DNA from: JAHBVL01 sp963712055
GTDB lineage: Bacteria; Chloroflexota; Chloroflexia; Thermomicrobiales; UBA6265
Direction: 5' to 3'
NCBI GenBank assembly: GCA_963712055.1
Contig: CAVQGN010000004.1
Location: 248,001 to 312,000, forward strand
DNA: 64,000 nucleotides
Part shown: positions 16,996 through 25,594 of the stretch, piece by piece
Numbering within the stretch: position 1 is the first letter of the stretch
How the letters are laid out: every line of letters begins with the position of its first letter
The notes under the pieces: model-generated
The model's database searches: none
What the model was told of the DNA's origin: nothing
What the model saw: the letters and a program-made list of their open reading frames with translations, nothing else
Translations under genes and position numbers: made by a program

Positions 16996-17357
16996 GCGGG
17001 TTCCGGCGAAGGTCGGGAGCCATGTCGACGCGATTTCCGGCTGAACGAGAGTCGGTCAATCGAAAAAACCGTCGACGAATGAGCGGTTTCCTGGAACAGG
17101 ACGACCTGAGGCAAACCAATCCCAAGCAGCAAAGTGCGGACGCGCTCAGCCGCTGCGGCCGCCTGGACAATGAGCAAAGACTCGTTGGCCGGAAGAGGCG
17201 TTCCAAAGATCAGCGCGGCCTCAGAGGCATCAGCGCCCCGGACGACGCGCGCGCGATGACCGAAACCGGCTCGATGGATAGTCGTCAGTACGGAACTCAA
17301 TTGATCATCTGGAACGAAAGCGGCGACTGATAGAGCCGACGATGAAGAATCTGGCAT
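16956..17357 (-). CDS. Hypothetical protein, 133 residues
   Basis: ATG at 17357 follows GAGGA with ideal spacing. The first 100 residues look like a folded alpha/beta domain (SVAAFVPDDQLSSVLTTIH, then ESLLIVQAAAAAERVRTLLL, GLPQVVLFQ) that recalls small stress or sugar-phosphate-binding proteins, but I do not recognise a family. The basic tail after about residue 100 overlaps the 3' end of the deacetylase gene. It lies 91 bases downstream of mgtE on the same strand and may be co-transcribed. Confidence 0.6.
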   Translation of the reverse strand: MPDSSSSALSVAAFVPDDQLSSVLTTIHRAGFGHRARVVRGADASEAALIFGTPLPANESLLIVQAAAAAERVRTLLLGIGLPQVVLFQETAHSSTVFSIDRLSFSRKSRRHGSRPSPEPAQYPITDTNVSSE

Positions 17358-17448
17358 TCCGGTCCTCGACTGGTGTCACAGGTTGTGACTCAGAGTCCAT
17401 GACCAGGATGGTAACCGCTCAACCCGCGGATAGCGACCTGAAACGAGA

Positions 17449-18831
17449 TCAGGTCATATGGAGAATAAGTTGGGCGAGCGAAAAGTAGATGAGAAGGCCC
17501 GTCGCGTCGACCAGACTACTGATCAGCGGCGCGGACACGACCGCCGGATCGATGCGGAGTTTGGTCAGGACAAGTGGCAACACGGCACCGACTGTAGCAG
17601 CCCAGACACCTATGGCGAAAATCGCGACGGCCACGGTAACCGCGACCTGGGTGGAACTACCGTCGGTGAGGTAGGCGCGGACGAACATCAGCGCGCCCAT
17701 GGAAAGACCCAGCCCGAGACCCGTTAGCGATTCCTTGGTGATGACCCTGACTGCGTTGCGTGGAGAGACCTCATCAGTCGCGAGAGCGCGAATAAGGGTC
17801 GACACCGTTTGCGAACCGATGTTGCCGCCAGTGCCGATTAGCATAGGAATGAAGAAACTCAGAATCGTGAACTCCGCAATCAGGCCTTCGTAGCTGGAAA
17901 TGATCGAAACGGTCAGAAACTGGGCGAAGAAAAGGACGAGCAGCCAGACGATTCGTTTGCGATAGAGCGTCGAAGGTGAGGCCAGCAGATAGGGTTCATT
18001 CAGTGGCGCCGAACCACCAAGGCGCTCGATGTCTTCGGTCGTTTCTTCCTCGATGACCTCGGCGATGTCATCGATCGTGATGATGCCGAGAATTCGCGAT
18101 TCAGGATCAACGACGGGGATGGCGAGCAAGCCGCGGTCGATCATCGTTTTCGCTGCGATTTCCTGGTCCTCCATCGCGAGCACACTGACCGGATCCGTGT
18201 ACATCAGATCTTTGACGAGCGTGTCCGGTTTGGTCAGGACGAGGCGGTAGAGCGAGAGCACGCCTAGCAGGTGGTCGTCTCGATCAGTGACATAGACATA
18301 ATTGATCGTTTCGGCTTCTTCTGCGACTCGGCGAAGCGCCGAAACTGCCTGGTCGGCACGCAAGGTCGGCGCAATCGAAACGAAGGCAGGCGTCATGATT
18401 CCGCCGGCGGTGTCCGGTGGATAGGCGAGGAGTTCGCGCATTTCCTCGGCGTCGTCCGGTTCCATCGCGATGAGAATTGGATCGGAAAAACCGGGATCAA
18501 ACTCGCCGAAAATGTCGGCGGCGTCGTCTGGCTGGATAATCTCCAGCACATCCGCTGCACGCTCGGCGGGGATCTGCTCGAGTAGATCCGCTGCTTGCTC
18601 ATCCTCGAGTTGGACCAGCAGATCGCCGAACTGCTGGTCCCCCACGAGATCGAGGAGATGACTCGTCCGGTCGAGATCGAATTGCTCGAAGAACTGCTCG
18701 ATCTGTCCTTCAGTGAGTTGACTGGCGATCGAGCGCGCGAGCGCTTCGTCCGATGCTTGAACAGCGTCGAGCATCTGATCAGCAGGCTCGATCAGTTCAT
18801 CGACCGTGGTGGTCGTCTGTCTATCCGCCAT
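17449..18831 (-). CDS. mgtE: Magnesium transporter MgtE
   Basis: A 460-residue Mg2+ channel of the inner membrane. It has an acidic N-terminal MgtE_N domain of helical repeats (ADLLEQIPAERAADVLEII, DAADIFGEFDP). The CBS pair follows from about residue 140 (YPPDTAGGIMTPAFVSI, LLAIPVVDPESRILGIITIDD), then five C-terminal membrane spans with the conserved pore segment MLIGTGGNIGSQTVSTLIRA. Acidic residues between the cytoplasmic domains normally sense Mg2+. No clear ribosome site precedes the ATG; a small open frame ends 21 bases upstream, so translation may be coupled. I find no M-box riboswitch signature in the leader. Confidence 0.95.
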   Translation of the reverse strand: MADRQTTTTVDELIEPADQMLDAVQASDEALARSIASQLTEGQIEQFFEQFDLDRTSHLLDLVGDQQFGDLLVQLEDEQAADLLEQIPAERAADVLEIIQPDDAADIFGEFDPGFSDPILIAMEPDDAEEMRELLAYPPDTAGGIMTPAFVSIAPTLRADQAVSALRRVAEEAETINYVYVTDRDDHLLGVLSLYRLVLTKPDTLVKDLMYTDPVSVLAMEDQEIAAKTMIDRGLLAIPVVDPESRILGIITIDDIAEVIEEETTEDIERLGGSAPLNEPYLLASPSTLYRKRIVWLLVLFFAQFLTVSIISSYEGLIAEFTILSFFIPMLIGTGGNIGSQTVSTLIRALATDEVSPRNAVRVITKESLTGLGLGLSMGALMFVRAYLTDGSSTQVAVTVAVAIFAIGVWAATVGAVLPLVLTKLRIDPAVVSAPLISSLVDATGLLIYFSLAQLILHMT

Positions 18832-18852
18832 AACAGGCTAGATTCTGATGGG

Positions 18853-19068
18853 TCAGGATTTGGGCAAACGCAGCACTGGGAGACGCACTGGTCGGTAGAG
18901 TCGTGGCCCGACTTGTTTGGAGTGCGTCCTAATCGGCTGCCCGTCCTCGTCTACATGTGGTGCGCTGCGGGAGCGCATTCCATGAATCGAGACCGGATCA
19001 GCCTCTACGGCTTGCACGACAGGTCGATCGTCGACCTCCGTGATGTGGTATCGAACTGGTTTCTGCAT
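18853..19068 (-). CDS. Possible small protein upstream of mgtE, 71 residues
   Basis: Opens with ATG preceded by GGTGAAAG and ends 21 bases before mgtE. Sequence is soluble and basic at the C-terminus (MQKPVRYHITEVDDRPVVQ ... RPVRLPVLRLPKS). No family recognised. Codon choice is compatible with coding but not decisive. It could be a leader or coupling peptide for mgtE, or spurious. Confidence 0.35.
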   Translation of the reverse strand: MQKPVRYHITEVDDRPVVQAVEADPVSIHGMRSRSAPHVDEDGQPIRTHSKQVGPRLYRPVRLPVLRLPKS

Positions 19069-19088
19069 CTTTCACCGTCCTTGATGGA

Positions 19089-19126
19089 CCGGACAGAGTC
19101 CGGCACGACTGCTCCGGTATCCGGAG
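19089..19126 (-). promoter_or_regulatory. Two adjacent short hairpins in the mgtE leader
   Basis: CCGGAC/GTCCGG (19089-19103) and CTCCGG/CCGGAG (19112-19126) sit in tandem in the roughly 520-base region upstream of mgtE. They could be part of an RNA switch or just GC-rich chance. The rest of 19127-19354 shows nothing recognisable. Confidence 0.25.
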
Positions 19127-19354
19127 TGGACGGCAGCGTTTCAGCGGATAGGCTGGAGGTTACGCGGTCCGTGACCACCGGGAGACCGGGTTGGCAGGTC
19201 CAGGTTTGCTAGAACTACCGGCGTCCAACGCCGCTCCCTTCACGAGACCGATGGTCAATCGAGGCTCGTCACCATTCTGCAATCGTGACACGACCAACCG
19301 ACAAGGTTGCATTCGCAACTCAATGATTATGGTAGTCCTCTGGCGAGGAACCCG

Positions 19355-20029
19355 TCAACTCTCGGCGGAGTCGCTCCATGTGGACAGATTCGGATGATCG
19401 AAGTCGGCTGAGGAAAACTCCGCCAGGAGTGTTTCTTCATCGCCGATGTCGTCGCTTCTGATTGCCATTTCGACGACTTTTAGCAACGGGCGGTCCGAGC
19501 CTACCCATTCCGTATGACTGCCGGTACGCTGGAAACCTACACGCTCGTAGGCAGTGATTGCGCGGGGGTTGTGTTCAAACACCTCGAGTCTGATCGTATG
19601 CAGGCCGAGCACCTGGAATCCTTCCTCGACGACCAGCTTGGTGGCTTCGGTTCCAAAGCCATGGTTCCAGAACGCTTTTTCCCCGATTACGATACGGAAA
19701 AGCTTTTCCAGGGGATCGCGATTATCGGACTCCGTCAATGCGGTCATGCCGATCACCTCACCGCTTTCGCGGTCATGGATGGCAAAGCAATAGCCGGCCG
19801 CCGAGAGGGGGAGAATCATGGTATCGAAATAGAGTCCCGACTGACGTGCCGTCAATGGCTTGAGATCATGCCGGAGAAGATAGGCAATTTCGGGATCGGC
19901 GTACCATTCTTGGAAGCGTCCCCGGTTCGCCGGAATTTGTCGATGCAGGCAGACACGATCGCCACAGCGAATTTCGGCTCCTGCTGGCGGAGCCACCGTT
20001 GCGATGGCATCCTGTTTTTCCACTTTCAT
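19355..20029 (-). CDS. GNAT-family N-acetyltransferase (RimJ/RimL type)
   Basis: About 224 residues. A GNAT domain occupies the middle: PLTARQSGLYFDTMI, GEVIGMTAL, then the acetyl-CoA segment IGEKAFWNHGFGTEATKL and the C-terminal LGLHTIRLEVFEHNPRAITAYERVGFQ typical of acetyltransferases acting on protein N-termini or small amines. The likely start is ATG 20029, where similarity begins; only a weak GAAG lies upstream. The last 45 residues are acidic and unassigned. Divergent from the copCD fusion. Confidence 0.85.
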   Translation of the reverse strand: MKVEKQDAIATVAPPAGAEIRCGDRVCLHRQIPANRGRFQEWYADPEIAYLLRHDLKPLTARQSGLYFDTMILPLSAAGYCFAIHDRESGEVIGMTALTESDNRDPLEKLFRIVIGEKAFWNHGFGTEATKLVVEEGFQVLGLHTIRLEVFEHNPRAITAYERVGFQRTGSHTEWVGSDRPLLKVVEMAIRSDDIGDEETLLAEFSSADFDHPNLSTWSDSAES

Positions 20030-20225
20030 TGACTTCACGGTGTCGTCTGAAACCGCAGCGCTAGTGGTCAGGCGTTGTTTGACGGTGTGTATGAGCCGTA
20101 ACACTCGCTGCGTTTTCCTGACGTGCTTGTTCGTGCAGATCGGCGAAACTATCGTCATGACGAAGACCAATGATACGGTCACTCCACGATCCATCGCTGA
20201 TTCTCCGCACAGAGGGTGCTTAGCG

Positions 20226-22574
20226 ATGAGTCCCAGATTGATCTATCGGAGCAGTGCGAGCCGATTGGGTGCGCTGGTCGGACGTCTTGCGCTCCTTTTG
20301 ATGCTCATCGGTGGTCTGGTTGCGACGACAGCGTCTCCGACGCTAGGACACGCCCGGCTCATCACGTCTGACCCTGTGTCTGGGAGCGCGCTCGCGATTC
20401 CGCCAACCGAGTTCACGTTGACGTTCAATGAAGCGGTCGATGTCGAATCGGCCAATCTCGATCTCCTCGACGCTGAAGGCAATCCGGTTGCCATTCAAAA
20501 GCCGACTGGTGTCGATACGGCTTCCGAGACCATCAGTTCAGCGATTGTTGACCCCGACGCGATGTCCCCCGGTGTCTACACCCTCGTCTGGCGGGTGCTG
20601 TCAACTGTCGATGGACACGTGACGACCGGTAGCGTGGCGTTTTCGGTTGGCACGGGAGAAGCCCCGATTGGGGGAAGCACCTCCGCCGGGCAGCGTCCGC
20701 CGTGGTGGAGTGTGCTGTCGCGCTGGATAGAACTGACCGGCTTCGTGGCCCTGGCTGGCATCATTCTGGCTGCGCTGTGTCACCGTCGCGATGTGCTTTC
20801 CCTCGACGAAGCCGGTCTGCGGGCTGGTGTGATGAGCAACTGGCGCTCAGCATGGATGGTTGGTACCGGTGTGGCCCTGACTGGTATGGCGCTGGGTCTC
20901 TGGTCCCAAGCCCGCTGGCTGGCCGGCGAGGATGCCGGGATCGTGCCAGGTTTCGGCCATCTCCAGGATGCGCTGACAGCGACCCGGTATGGCCAGGGCT
21001 GGATCCTTCGCATCATCCTGGTGGCCGTCATGCTGTTGATGTTCGAGCGCCCATGGATCGCGATTTCGCGCTGGACCTGGCGGATCGCGAGCCTACTGGC
21101 TCTGGTGTCGCTTTTCCTCATTTCACGGTCTGGTCATGCCGCAGCCGAAACGAGACCACTCGTGGCGATTGCCATCGACACGATCCATTTCACTGGAGTG
21201 GCGTTTTGGCTTGGCGGCCTAGTTTTGTTGGTCTTGTCGCTTGGCATCCTGGTCAAGGCTGGCACGACTGAGTCGATCTTGGTTTCGGAGCGTTTTGTTT
21301 CTCGTCATTCGCGTCTGGCCCTGCTGACCGTGTTGATCATCGCTGCGACTGGCATCGTTTCGGCTCAGTTCCACGTGTCTGGCCCGATCGCCCTGCGCTC
21401 GGAAGACTATGGTCTTGTGCTGCTTGGGAAGCAGGGCTTGGTCGTCCTGGTGATCACTGCAGCAGCTCTGAATCTCAAGATTCTGCGGCCGCGTTTGCGC
21501 TATTTCCTCGGTGAGGACGACTTGGGGGAAGCGAGTACGCAGTTGCGGGGGATTCAAGGGGTCGGTGCCGCTGAGCTCGGGATCGCCCTGTTCGTCCTGG
21601 CCGCTACGGCGGCGTTGACCCAGATTCCTCCCGCCGATGGACCGATGCCAGTTACCGTGGCTGCCCGGGCGACAACCATCGATCAACGGGCAACTGCGGA
21701 TGATCTCGATCTCTGGTTGTTCGCGGAATTGCGAGGCGACCCGGATGATCGCTATGTCATTACCGTCACCGATCTTCAGGGCGAGCCGGCGGCTGATATT
21801 CAGCGAGTGATCATCGAGTCGCTTCTCCTCGCAACAGATTCTGACGAGCCATCTGTCAAGGATCGCTTCGACGCCGAACCCTTGGAACCTGACTCTGGCG
21901 CGTATGCGTTTTCGGCGACCAGACTGGGACTCGAAGGAAACTGGAATCTGAACGTGATCGTCAGACGAGCGGGGCTCGAGGATGTCGCGACGCCGTTTGT
22001 CGTCGATACCACCGGGACCGCACAACCTCCGCCGCGTCTTGTCGAGGACTCGTGGCGGATGCCCCAGATCACCGCCAAGAGCTATGGTTTCGTGCTTATG
22101 GCGATCCTGATGCTGGGCATCGGGCTGATCGGTATCCGACGGTTGACCGGTCTCGAACCGCTCTCAAGTGGTGTCTTGTTGACGTTGTCTATCCTGATCG
22201 CCACGGGTTTCCTGGTTTCTGCCGTACGGCAGACAATTCCGACGACGGCGATGACTGATGTCGAGAATCCGGTCGTTCTCGATTCCGTGGTGATGAAAAG
22301 TGGCGAAGATCTCTATTTCGCCAACTGCGCGGTCTGCCATGGTCCTTCGGGACGGGGACTGGACGTTGTCGATCCGCTCCACAACCATGGAAATGCTGCT
22401 GATCTGACCGACCAGCGATCGATTCTGCTAGCGGACGGAGATCTCTTCTACTGGATTAGCGAAGGCGTGATGAACAGCGACATGCCAGCCTACGACCAAG
22501 CGCTGACTGAAGAGGAACGCTGGGCGCTGGTGCACTATCTGAGGGTTCTGCAAGGCGAGGAAACCGCTCCTTGA
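20226..22574 (+). CDS. CopC-CopD-cytochrome c fusion protein
   Basis: About 782 residues in three modules. After a signal sequence comes a CopC copper-binding beta domain starting with the mature-end His (GHARLITSDPVSGS) and LTFNEAVDVESANLDLLD. Next is a CopD-type membrane region with about eight spans, from RWIELTGFVALAGIILAA through HFTGVAFWLGGLVLLVLSL. A periplasmic stretch and two more spans follow. Last is a C-terminal monohaem cytochrome c domain with NCAVCHGPSG (CxxCH near 701-705) and the distal-Met region SDMPAYDQALTEEERWALV. It probably handles copper delivery and/or electron transfer at the outer face. GAGGG favours the ATG at 20226. Confidence 0.88.
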   Translation: MSPRLIYRSSASRLGALVGRLALLLMLIGGLVATTASPTLGHARLITSDPVSGSALAIPPTEFTLTFNEAVDVESANLDLLDAEGNPVAIQKPTGVDTASETISSAIVDPDAMSPGVYTLVWRVLSTVDGHVTTGSVAFSVGTGEAPIGGSTSAGQRPPWWSVLSRWIELTGFVALAGIILAALCHRRDVLSLDEAGLRAGVMSNWRSAWMVGTGVALTGMALGLWSQARWLAGEDAGIVPGFGHLQDALTATRYGQGWILRIILVAVMLLMFERPWIAISRWTWRIASLLALVSLFLISRSGHAAAETRPLVAIAIDTIHFTGVAFWLGGLVLLVLSLGILVKAGTTESILVSERFVSRHSRLALLTVLIIAATGIVSAQFHVSGPIALRSEDYGLVLLGKQGLVVLVITAAALNLKILRPRLRYFLGEDDLGEASTQLRGIQGVGAAELGIALFVLAATAALTQIPPADGPMPVTVAARATTIDQRATADDLDLWLFAELRGDPDDRYVITVTDLQGEPAADIQRVIIESLLLATDSDEPSVKDRFDAEPLEPDSGAYAFSATRLGLEGNWNLNVIVRRAGLEDVATPFVVDTTGTAQPPPRLVEDSWRMPQITAKSYGFVLMAILMLGIGLIGIRRLTGLEPLSSGVLLTLSILIATGFLVSAVRQTIPTTAMTDVENPVVLDSVVMKSGEDLYFANCAVCHGPSGRGLDVVDPLHNHGNAADLTDQRSILLADGDLFYWISEGVMNSDMPAYDQALTEEERWALVHYLRVLQGEETAP

Positions 22575-22579
22575 CACAA

Positions 22580-22609
22580 ATGAACCCGGACTCACGAGCC
22601 CGGGTTCAT
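22580..22609. terminator. Hairpin terminator between convergent genes
   Basis: A perfect 10-bp stem ATGAACCCGG/CCGGGTTCAT with a 10-base loop, six bases after the copCD stop and about 20 bases before the zinc-ribbon gene end. No long T-run. Its right arm and following bases recur in the sulfatase terminator. Confidence 0.65.
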
Positions 22610-22630
22610 CGTCAAGAGCAACGTGTGCGT

Positions 22631-22981
22631 CTAGTAGTCGTTGTACCGCTGTTGCTGACCGCGCATACTGTCGAAGCAATCGCGGCAATAGACCGGTCGA
22701 TCCATGCGAGGTTGGAACGGCACCTCTGTTTCGCGACCGCAATTTGAACAGACCGCCGGATAGAGCTGTCGTGGGCCGGAGGAATAACCGCCGCCGCCAC
22801 CACCCCCGCCGTAGCCTGAATCAGCTCCTCCTCCGGAAGATCTGTCTGCTTTTCGTTTTGCCCGGCATTCCGGACACCGCACTGGAGGAGTGAATCCGCG
22901 CTCTGTGTAAAACGCTTGCTCGCCCTCGGTAAACGTGAACTCTCGACCGCAATCGCGGCAGGTGAGCACTTGATCACCCAT
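22631..22981 (-). CDS. Zinc-ribbon protein with four CxxC knuckles
   Basis: A 116-residue small soluble protein. Four CxxC pairs lie at C8/C11, C36/C39, C78/C81 and C99/C102: CRDCGREFTFTEGEQAFY, CPECRAKRKADR, CSNCGRETEVPF and YCRDCFDSM. A Gly/Tyr-rich linker (about 49-68) joins the two halves. This is the small zinc-ribbon family common in Chloroflexota and other phyla, predicted to bind Zn2+ and possibly RNA or protein; its cellular role is unknown. The start is ATG 22981. Confidence 0.85.
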   Translation of the reverse strand: MGDQVLTCRDCGREFTFTEGEQAFYTERGFTPPVRCPECRAKRKADRSSGGGADSGYGGGGGGGGYSSGPRQLYPAVCSNCGRETEVPFQPRMDRPVYCRDCFDSMRGQQQRYNDY

Positions 22982-23324
22982 TCCGCCTGAACTCTCCTAG
23001 CCACGACTTAATCGCAGCAACTACAACTGAAAAAAGAACACTCACGTCCTTGGTGAATTAGCGCAAGCGAGACTGGGTGAGACCCGAGTTGCCACTAGCG
23101 AACGTTTTCGCCTTGGAAGCGTTGTATCTCTCATATACTACCGCGCTGCAGATGTCAAGCGTTGGTCACCATAATGTCGCGAATCCGCCTGTTTTCGGCC
23201 GTCCAAGGGGCTATTGCGCCACGCGTGGACGGATTTCAGCCTTTCCTGTGATAGGATGCCAAGCGTAGATAATCCGGTCCAACCGGTGGGCGCAACTGTT
23301 CCATGGAAGGCGATTAGATTCTCG
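22982..23324. other. Intergenic region upstream of sucC
   Basis: No gene found. A weak promoter-like pair TTGGAA (23113-23118) and TATACT (23134-23139) with a short 15-base spacer is the best candidate for sucCD; the region must also contain the promoter of the divergent zinc-ribbon gene. Confidence 0.3.
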
Positions 23325-24455
23325 ATGAACGTGCACGAATTTCAGGCGGCGAAGCTCCTAAACGATCGAGGAGTTCCGACCAACCCGGGCGAAATCGCCA
23401 CCACGGCGGATGAGGCGCGAGCCGCAGCGGAATTGTTTGGCGAACCAGTTGCGATCAAAGCCCAGGTTCACACTGGTGGCCGTGGAAAAGCGGGTGGAAT
23501 CAAACTGGCGTCTACCCCGGCGGACGCCAAAGAAGCAGCAAATGCCATTCTCGGAATGGACATCCGCGGGCATACCGTTCATCAGGTGCTGGTCACGCCG
23601 AAGGTCGAAATCGTTTCCGAGTTTTATCTGGGGATTGTGCTCGATCGACCGAATCGCAAGGTCATCGTGATGGCGAGCGCCGAAGGTGGTGTCGACATCG
23701 AGGAGGTGGCGGCGTCCACTCCTGAGAAGATTCTCAAGGTCGCTGCTGACCCGTATCTCGGGTTGCAAGCTCATCAGGCGCGCCAGCTCGGATTCGATCT
23801 CGGTCTTGATGCCAAACAGGCTGGCCAGTTTGCCGCGATCACGCTCAAACTCTTCGAGGCCTACGTCGCGCTTGATGCCACGCTAGTCGAGATCAATCCA
23901 CTGATCGTGACCGGCAACGGCGATTTGCTCGCGCTTGACTCAAAAATGAGTTTTGACGACAACGCGCTCTATCGCCATCCGGAGATCGAAGCGCTCCGCG
24001 ACCTGCGTGAAGAAGACGAAACCGAGCTCGAAGCCCGCAGCGCGGGCATCTCGTACGTGAAACTCGATGGTTCGATCGGTTGCATCGTGAATGGCGCCGG
24101 TTTGGCGATGGCCACGATGGACGCCGTCAAACTCAACCATGGCGATCCGGCGAATTTTCTCGATGTCGGCGGGGGAGCGTCTGCTGATCAAGTGGCCAAG
24201 GCCTTCGGTCTGGTAACGTCGGATCCGAATGTCAAAGCAATTCTGATCAATATCTTCGGCGGGATCACTCGAGGCGATGTCGTCGCGCAAGGGATTACCG
24301 AAGCCCTCGCGACCGTGAAGGTCGACGCGCCGATTGTGGTGCGACTGGCTGGAACCAATGCTGAAGAGGGCATCCGGATGTTGAACGAAGCAGGCTTGTC
24401 GTCGTTCGCGACGATGGACGATGCCGCTCGCGAGGTTGTGCGCGCGGCTGGTTGA
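23325..24455 (+). CDS. sucC: Succinyl-CoA synthetase beta subunit (ADP/GDP-forming)
   Basis: A 376-residue TCA-cycle enzyme subunit that, with SucD, makes ATP or GTP from succinyl-CoA. It starts with MNVHEFQAAKLLNDRGVP; the ATP-grasp region has KAQVHTGGRGKAGGIKLA. LVEINPLIV and the C-terminal domain with IVNGAGLAMATMDAVKLNHG and NIFGGITRGDVVAQGI are diagnostic. Start ATG 23325 is chosen by homology; GGAAGG lies rather far upstream. sucD follows after 60 bases. Confidence 0.96.
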   Translation: MNVHEFQAAKLLNDRGVPTNPGEIATTADEARAAAELFGEPVAIKAQVHTGGRGKAGGIKLASTPADAKEAANAILGMDIRGHTVHQVLVTPKVEIVSEFYLGIVLDRPNRKVIVMASAEGGVDIEEVAASTPEKILKVAADPYLGLQAHQARQLGFDLGLDAKQAGQFAAITLKLFEAYVALDATLVEINPLIVTGNGDLLALDSKMSFDDNALYRHPEIEALRDLREEDETELEARSAGISYVKLDGSIGCIVNGAGLAMATMDAVKLNHGDPANFLDVGGGASADQVAKAFGLVTSDPNVKAILINIFGGITRGDVVAQGITEALATVKVDAPIVVRLAGTNAEEGIRMLNEAGLSSFATMDDAAREVVRAAG

Positions 24456-24515
24456 TGGCTCTGCGCTGGAGAAACTCGATCTGCTAGTGGTTTGGGAATT
24501 GGGGGCAATGCGTCT

Positions 24516-25385
24516 GTGAGTATTCTGGTCAACGCTGAAACACGATTGCTGGTCCAGGGGATGACCGGCAAAGAAGGATCGTTTCATACCACCCAGATGG
24601 TGGAGTATGGAACGAATGTTGTGGGTGGTGTAACGCCGGGTGGGTTGGGCAAAACGGTCGCCGGAGCGCCTGTGTTCAACACGGTCTCTGACGCAGTTGC
24701 CGAGGTGGCGCCAAACACCAGCATCATTTTCGTGCCGGCGCGATTTGCCCCAGATGCAATTTACGAAGCTGTCGACGCCGGGATCGAGTTCGTCATCTGT
24801 ATCACGGAAGGCATTCCTATTCTCGACATGGTGCCGGTTTACCAGTATGTCAAGGATCACGGCGCCAGATTGCTCGGTCCCAATTGCCCTGGTGTGATTA
24901 CTCCGGGTGAGGCGAAGGTCGGTATCATGCCTGGTTTCATTCATAAGAAGGGCCGCGTTGGCCTGGTCTCCCGTTCTGGCACGTTGACCTATGAAGTGGT
25001 CGATGCACTGACTCGAGCAAATCTGGGCCAATCGACAGCGGTGGGTATCGGTGGAGATCCGATCATCGGCACGTCGTTCGTCGATTGCCTCGAACGCTTC
25101 CAGGCCGATCCGGAAACCGATGCAATTGTCATGATTGGCGAGATTGGTGGAACCGACGAAGAAGTTGCCGCTGCATTCATCGCTGAAAATGTGACCAAGC
25201 CAGTGGTCGGTTTCATCGCCGGGATCACGGCGCCGCCGGGCAAGCGAATGGGTCACGCCGGCGCCATCATCTCCGGCGGAACCGGGACCGCCAAAGAGAA
25301 AATGGCTGCGCTCGAAGCCGCTGGCGTAACTGTCGCCGAACGTCCGTCTGACGTACCGGGAATGGTGGCTGCGGCTCTCGCTTGA
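24516..25385 (+). CDS. sucD: Succinyl-CoA synthetase alpha subunit
   Basis: A 289-residue partner of SucC. Start GTG 24516 gives MSILVNAETRLLVQGMTGKEG-like homology from the first residue. The CoA-binding Rossmann domain carries VGGVTPGGLGK and GPNCPGVITPGEAKVGIMPG. The phosphohistidine loop is GHAGAIISGGTGTAKEK, whose His is phosphorylated during catalysis. GGGGG about ten bases upstream may be the ribosome site. Followed by a strong terminator. Confidence 0.96.
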   Translation: MSILVNAETRLLVQGMTGKEGSFHTTQMVEYGTNVVGGVTPGGLGKTVAGAPVFNTVSDAVAEVAPNTSIIFVPARFAPDAIYEAVDAGIEFVICITEGIPILDMVPVYQYVKDHGARLLGPNCPGVITPGEAKVGIMPGFIHKKGRVGLVSRSGTLTYEVVDALTRANLGQSTAVGIGGDPIIGTSFVDCLERFQADPETDAIVMIGEIGGTDEEVAAAFIAENVTKPVVGFIAGITAPPGKRMGHAGAIISGGTGTAKEKMAALEAAGVTVAERPSDVPGMVAAALA

Positions 25386-25413
25386 GCGGCCGCTGCGGCC
25401 AGAGACGTCATCG

Positions 25414-25444
25414 AAGGAGGGTCATTGACGGCCCTTCTTTTTTT
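25414..25444 (+). terminator. Intrinsic terminator of sucCD
   Basis: Stem AAGGAGGG/CCCTTCTT (25414-25421, 25432-25439, one G-U pair) followed by a run of T to 25444. Confidence 0.75.
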
Positions 25445-25594
25445 GGTTGAGTTCGTTCAGGAATCCTTCAGGTTGCGCACTGATACTCAGGTGAGTGCAT
25501 CGAGGAAAGTCTCCCGCTGCATTCGTTGAATTGATGTGCGTGTCAGAAGTGAACGCCGCTTTGTGCGCACGGTTCTCAATCAAGAGGGTGACAT

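Noticed and set aside
18832..19354. M-box magnesium riboswitch in front of mgtE
   Set aside because: I did not find the conserved ykoK/M-box core sequences; only short hairpins are present.
23940..25256. A 438-codon minus-strand frame across sucC and sucD
   Set aside because: It lies fully under two conserved TCA-cycle genes and shows no domain.
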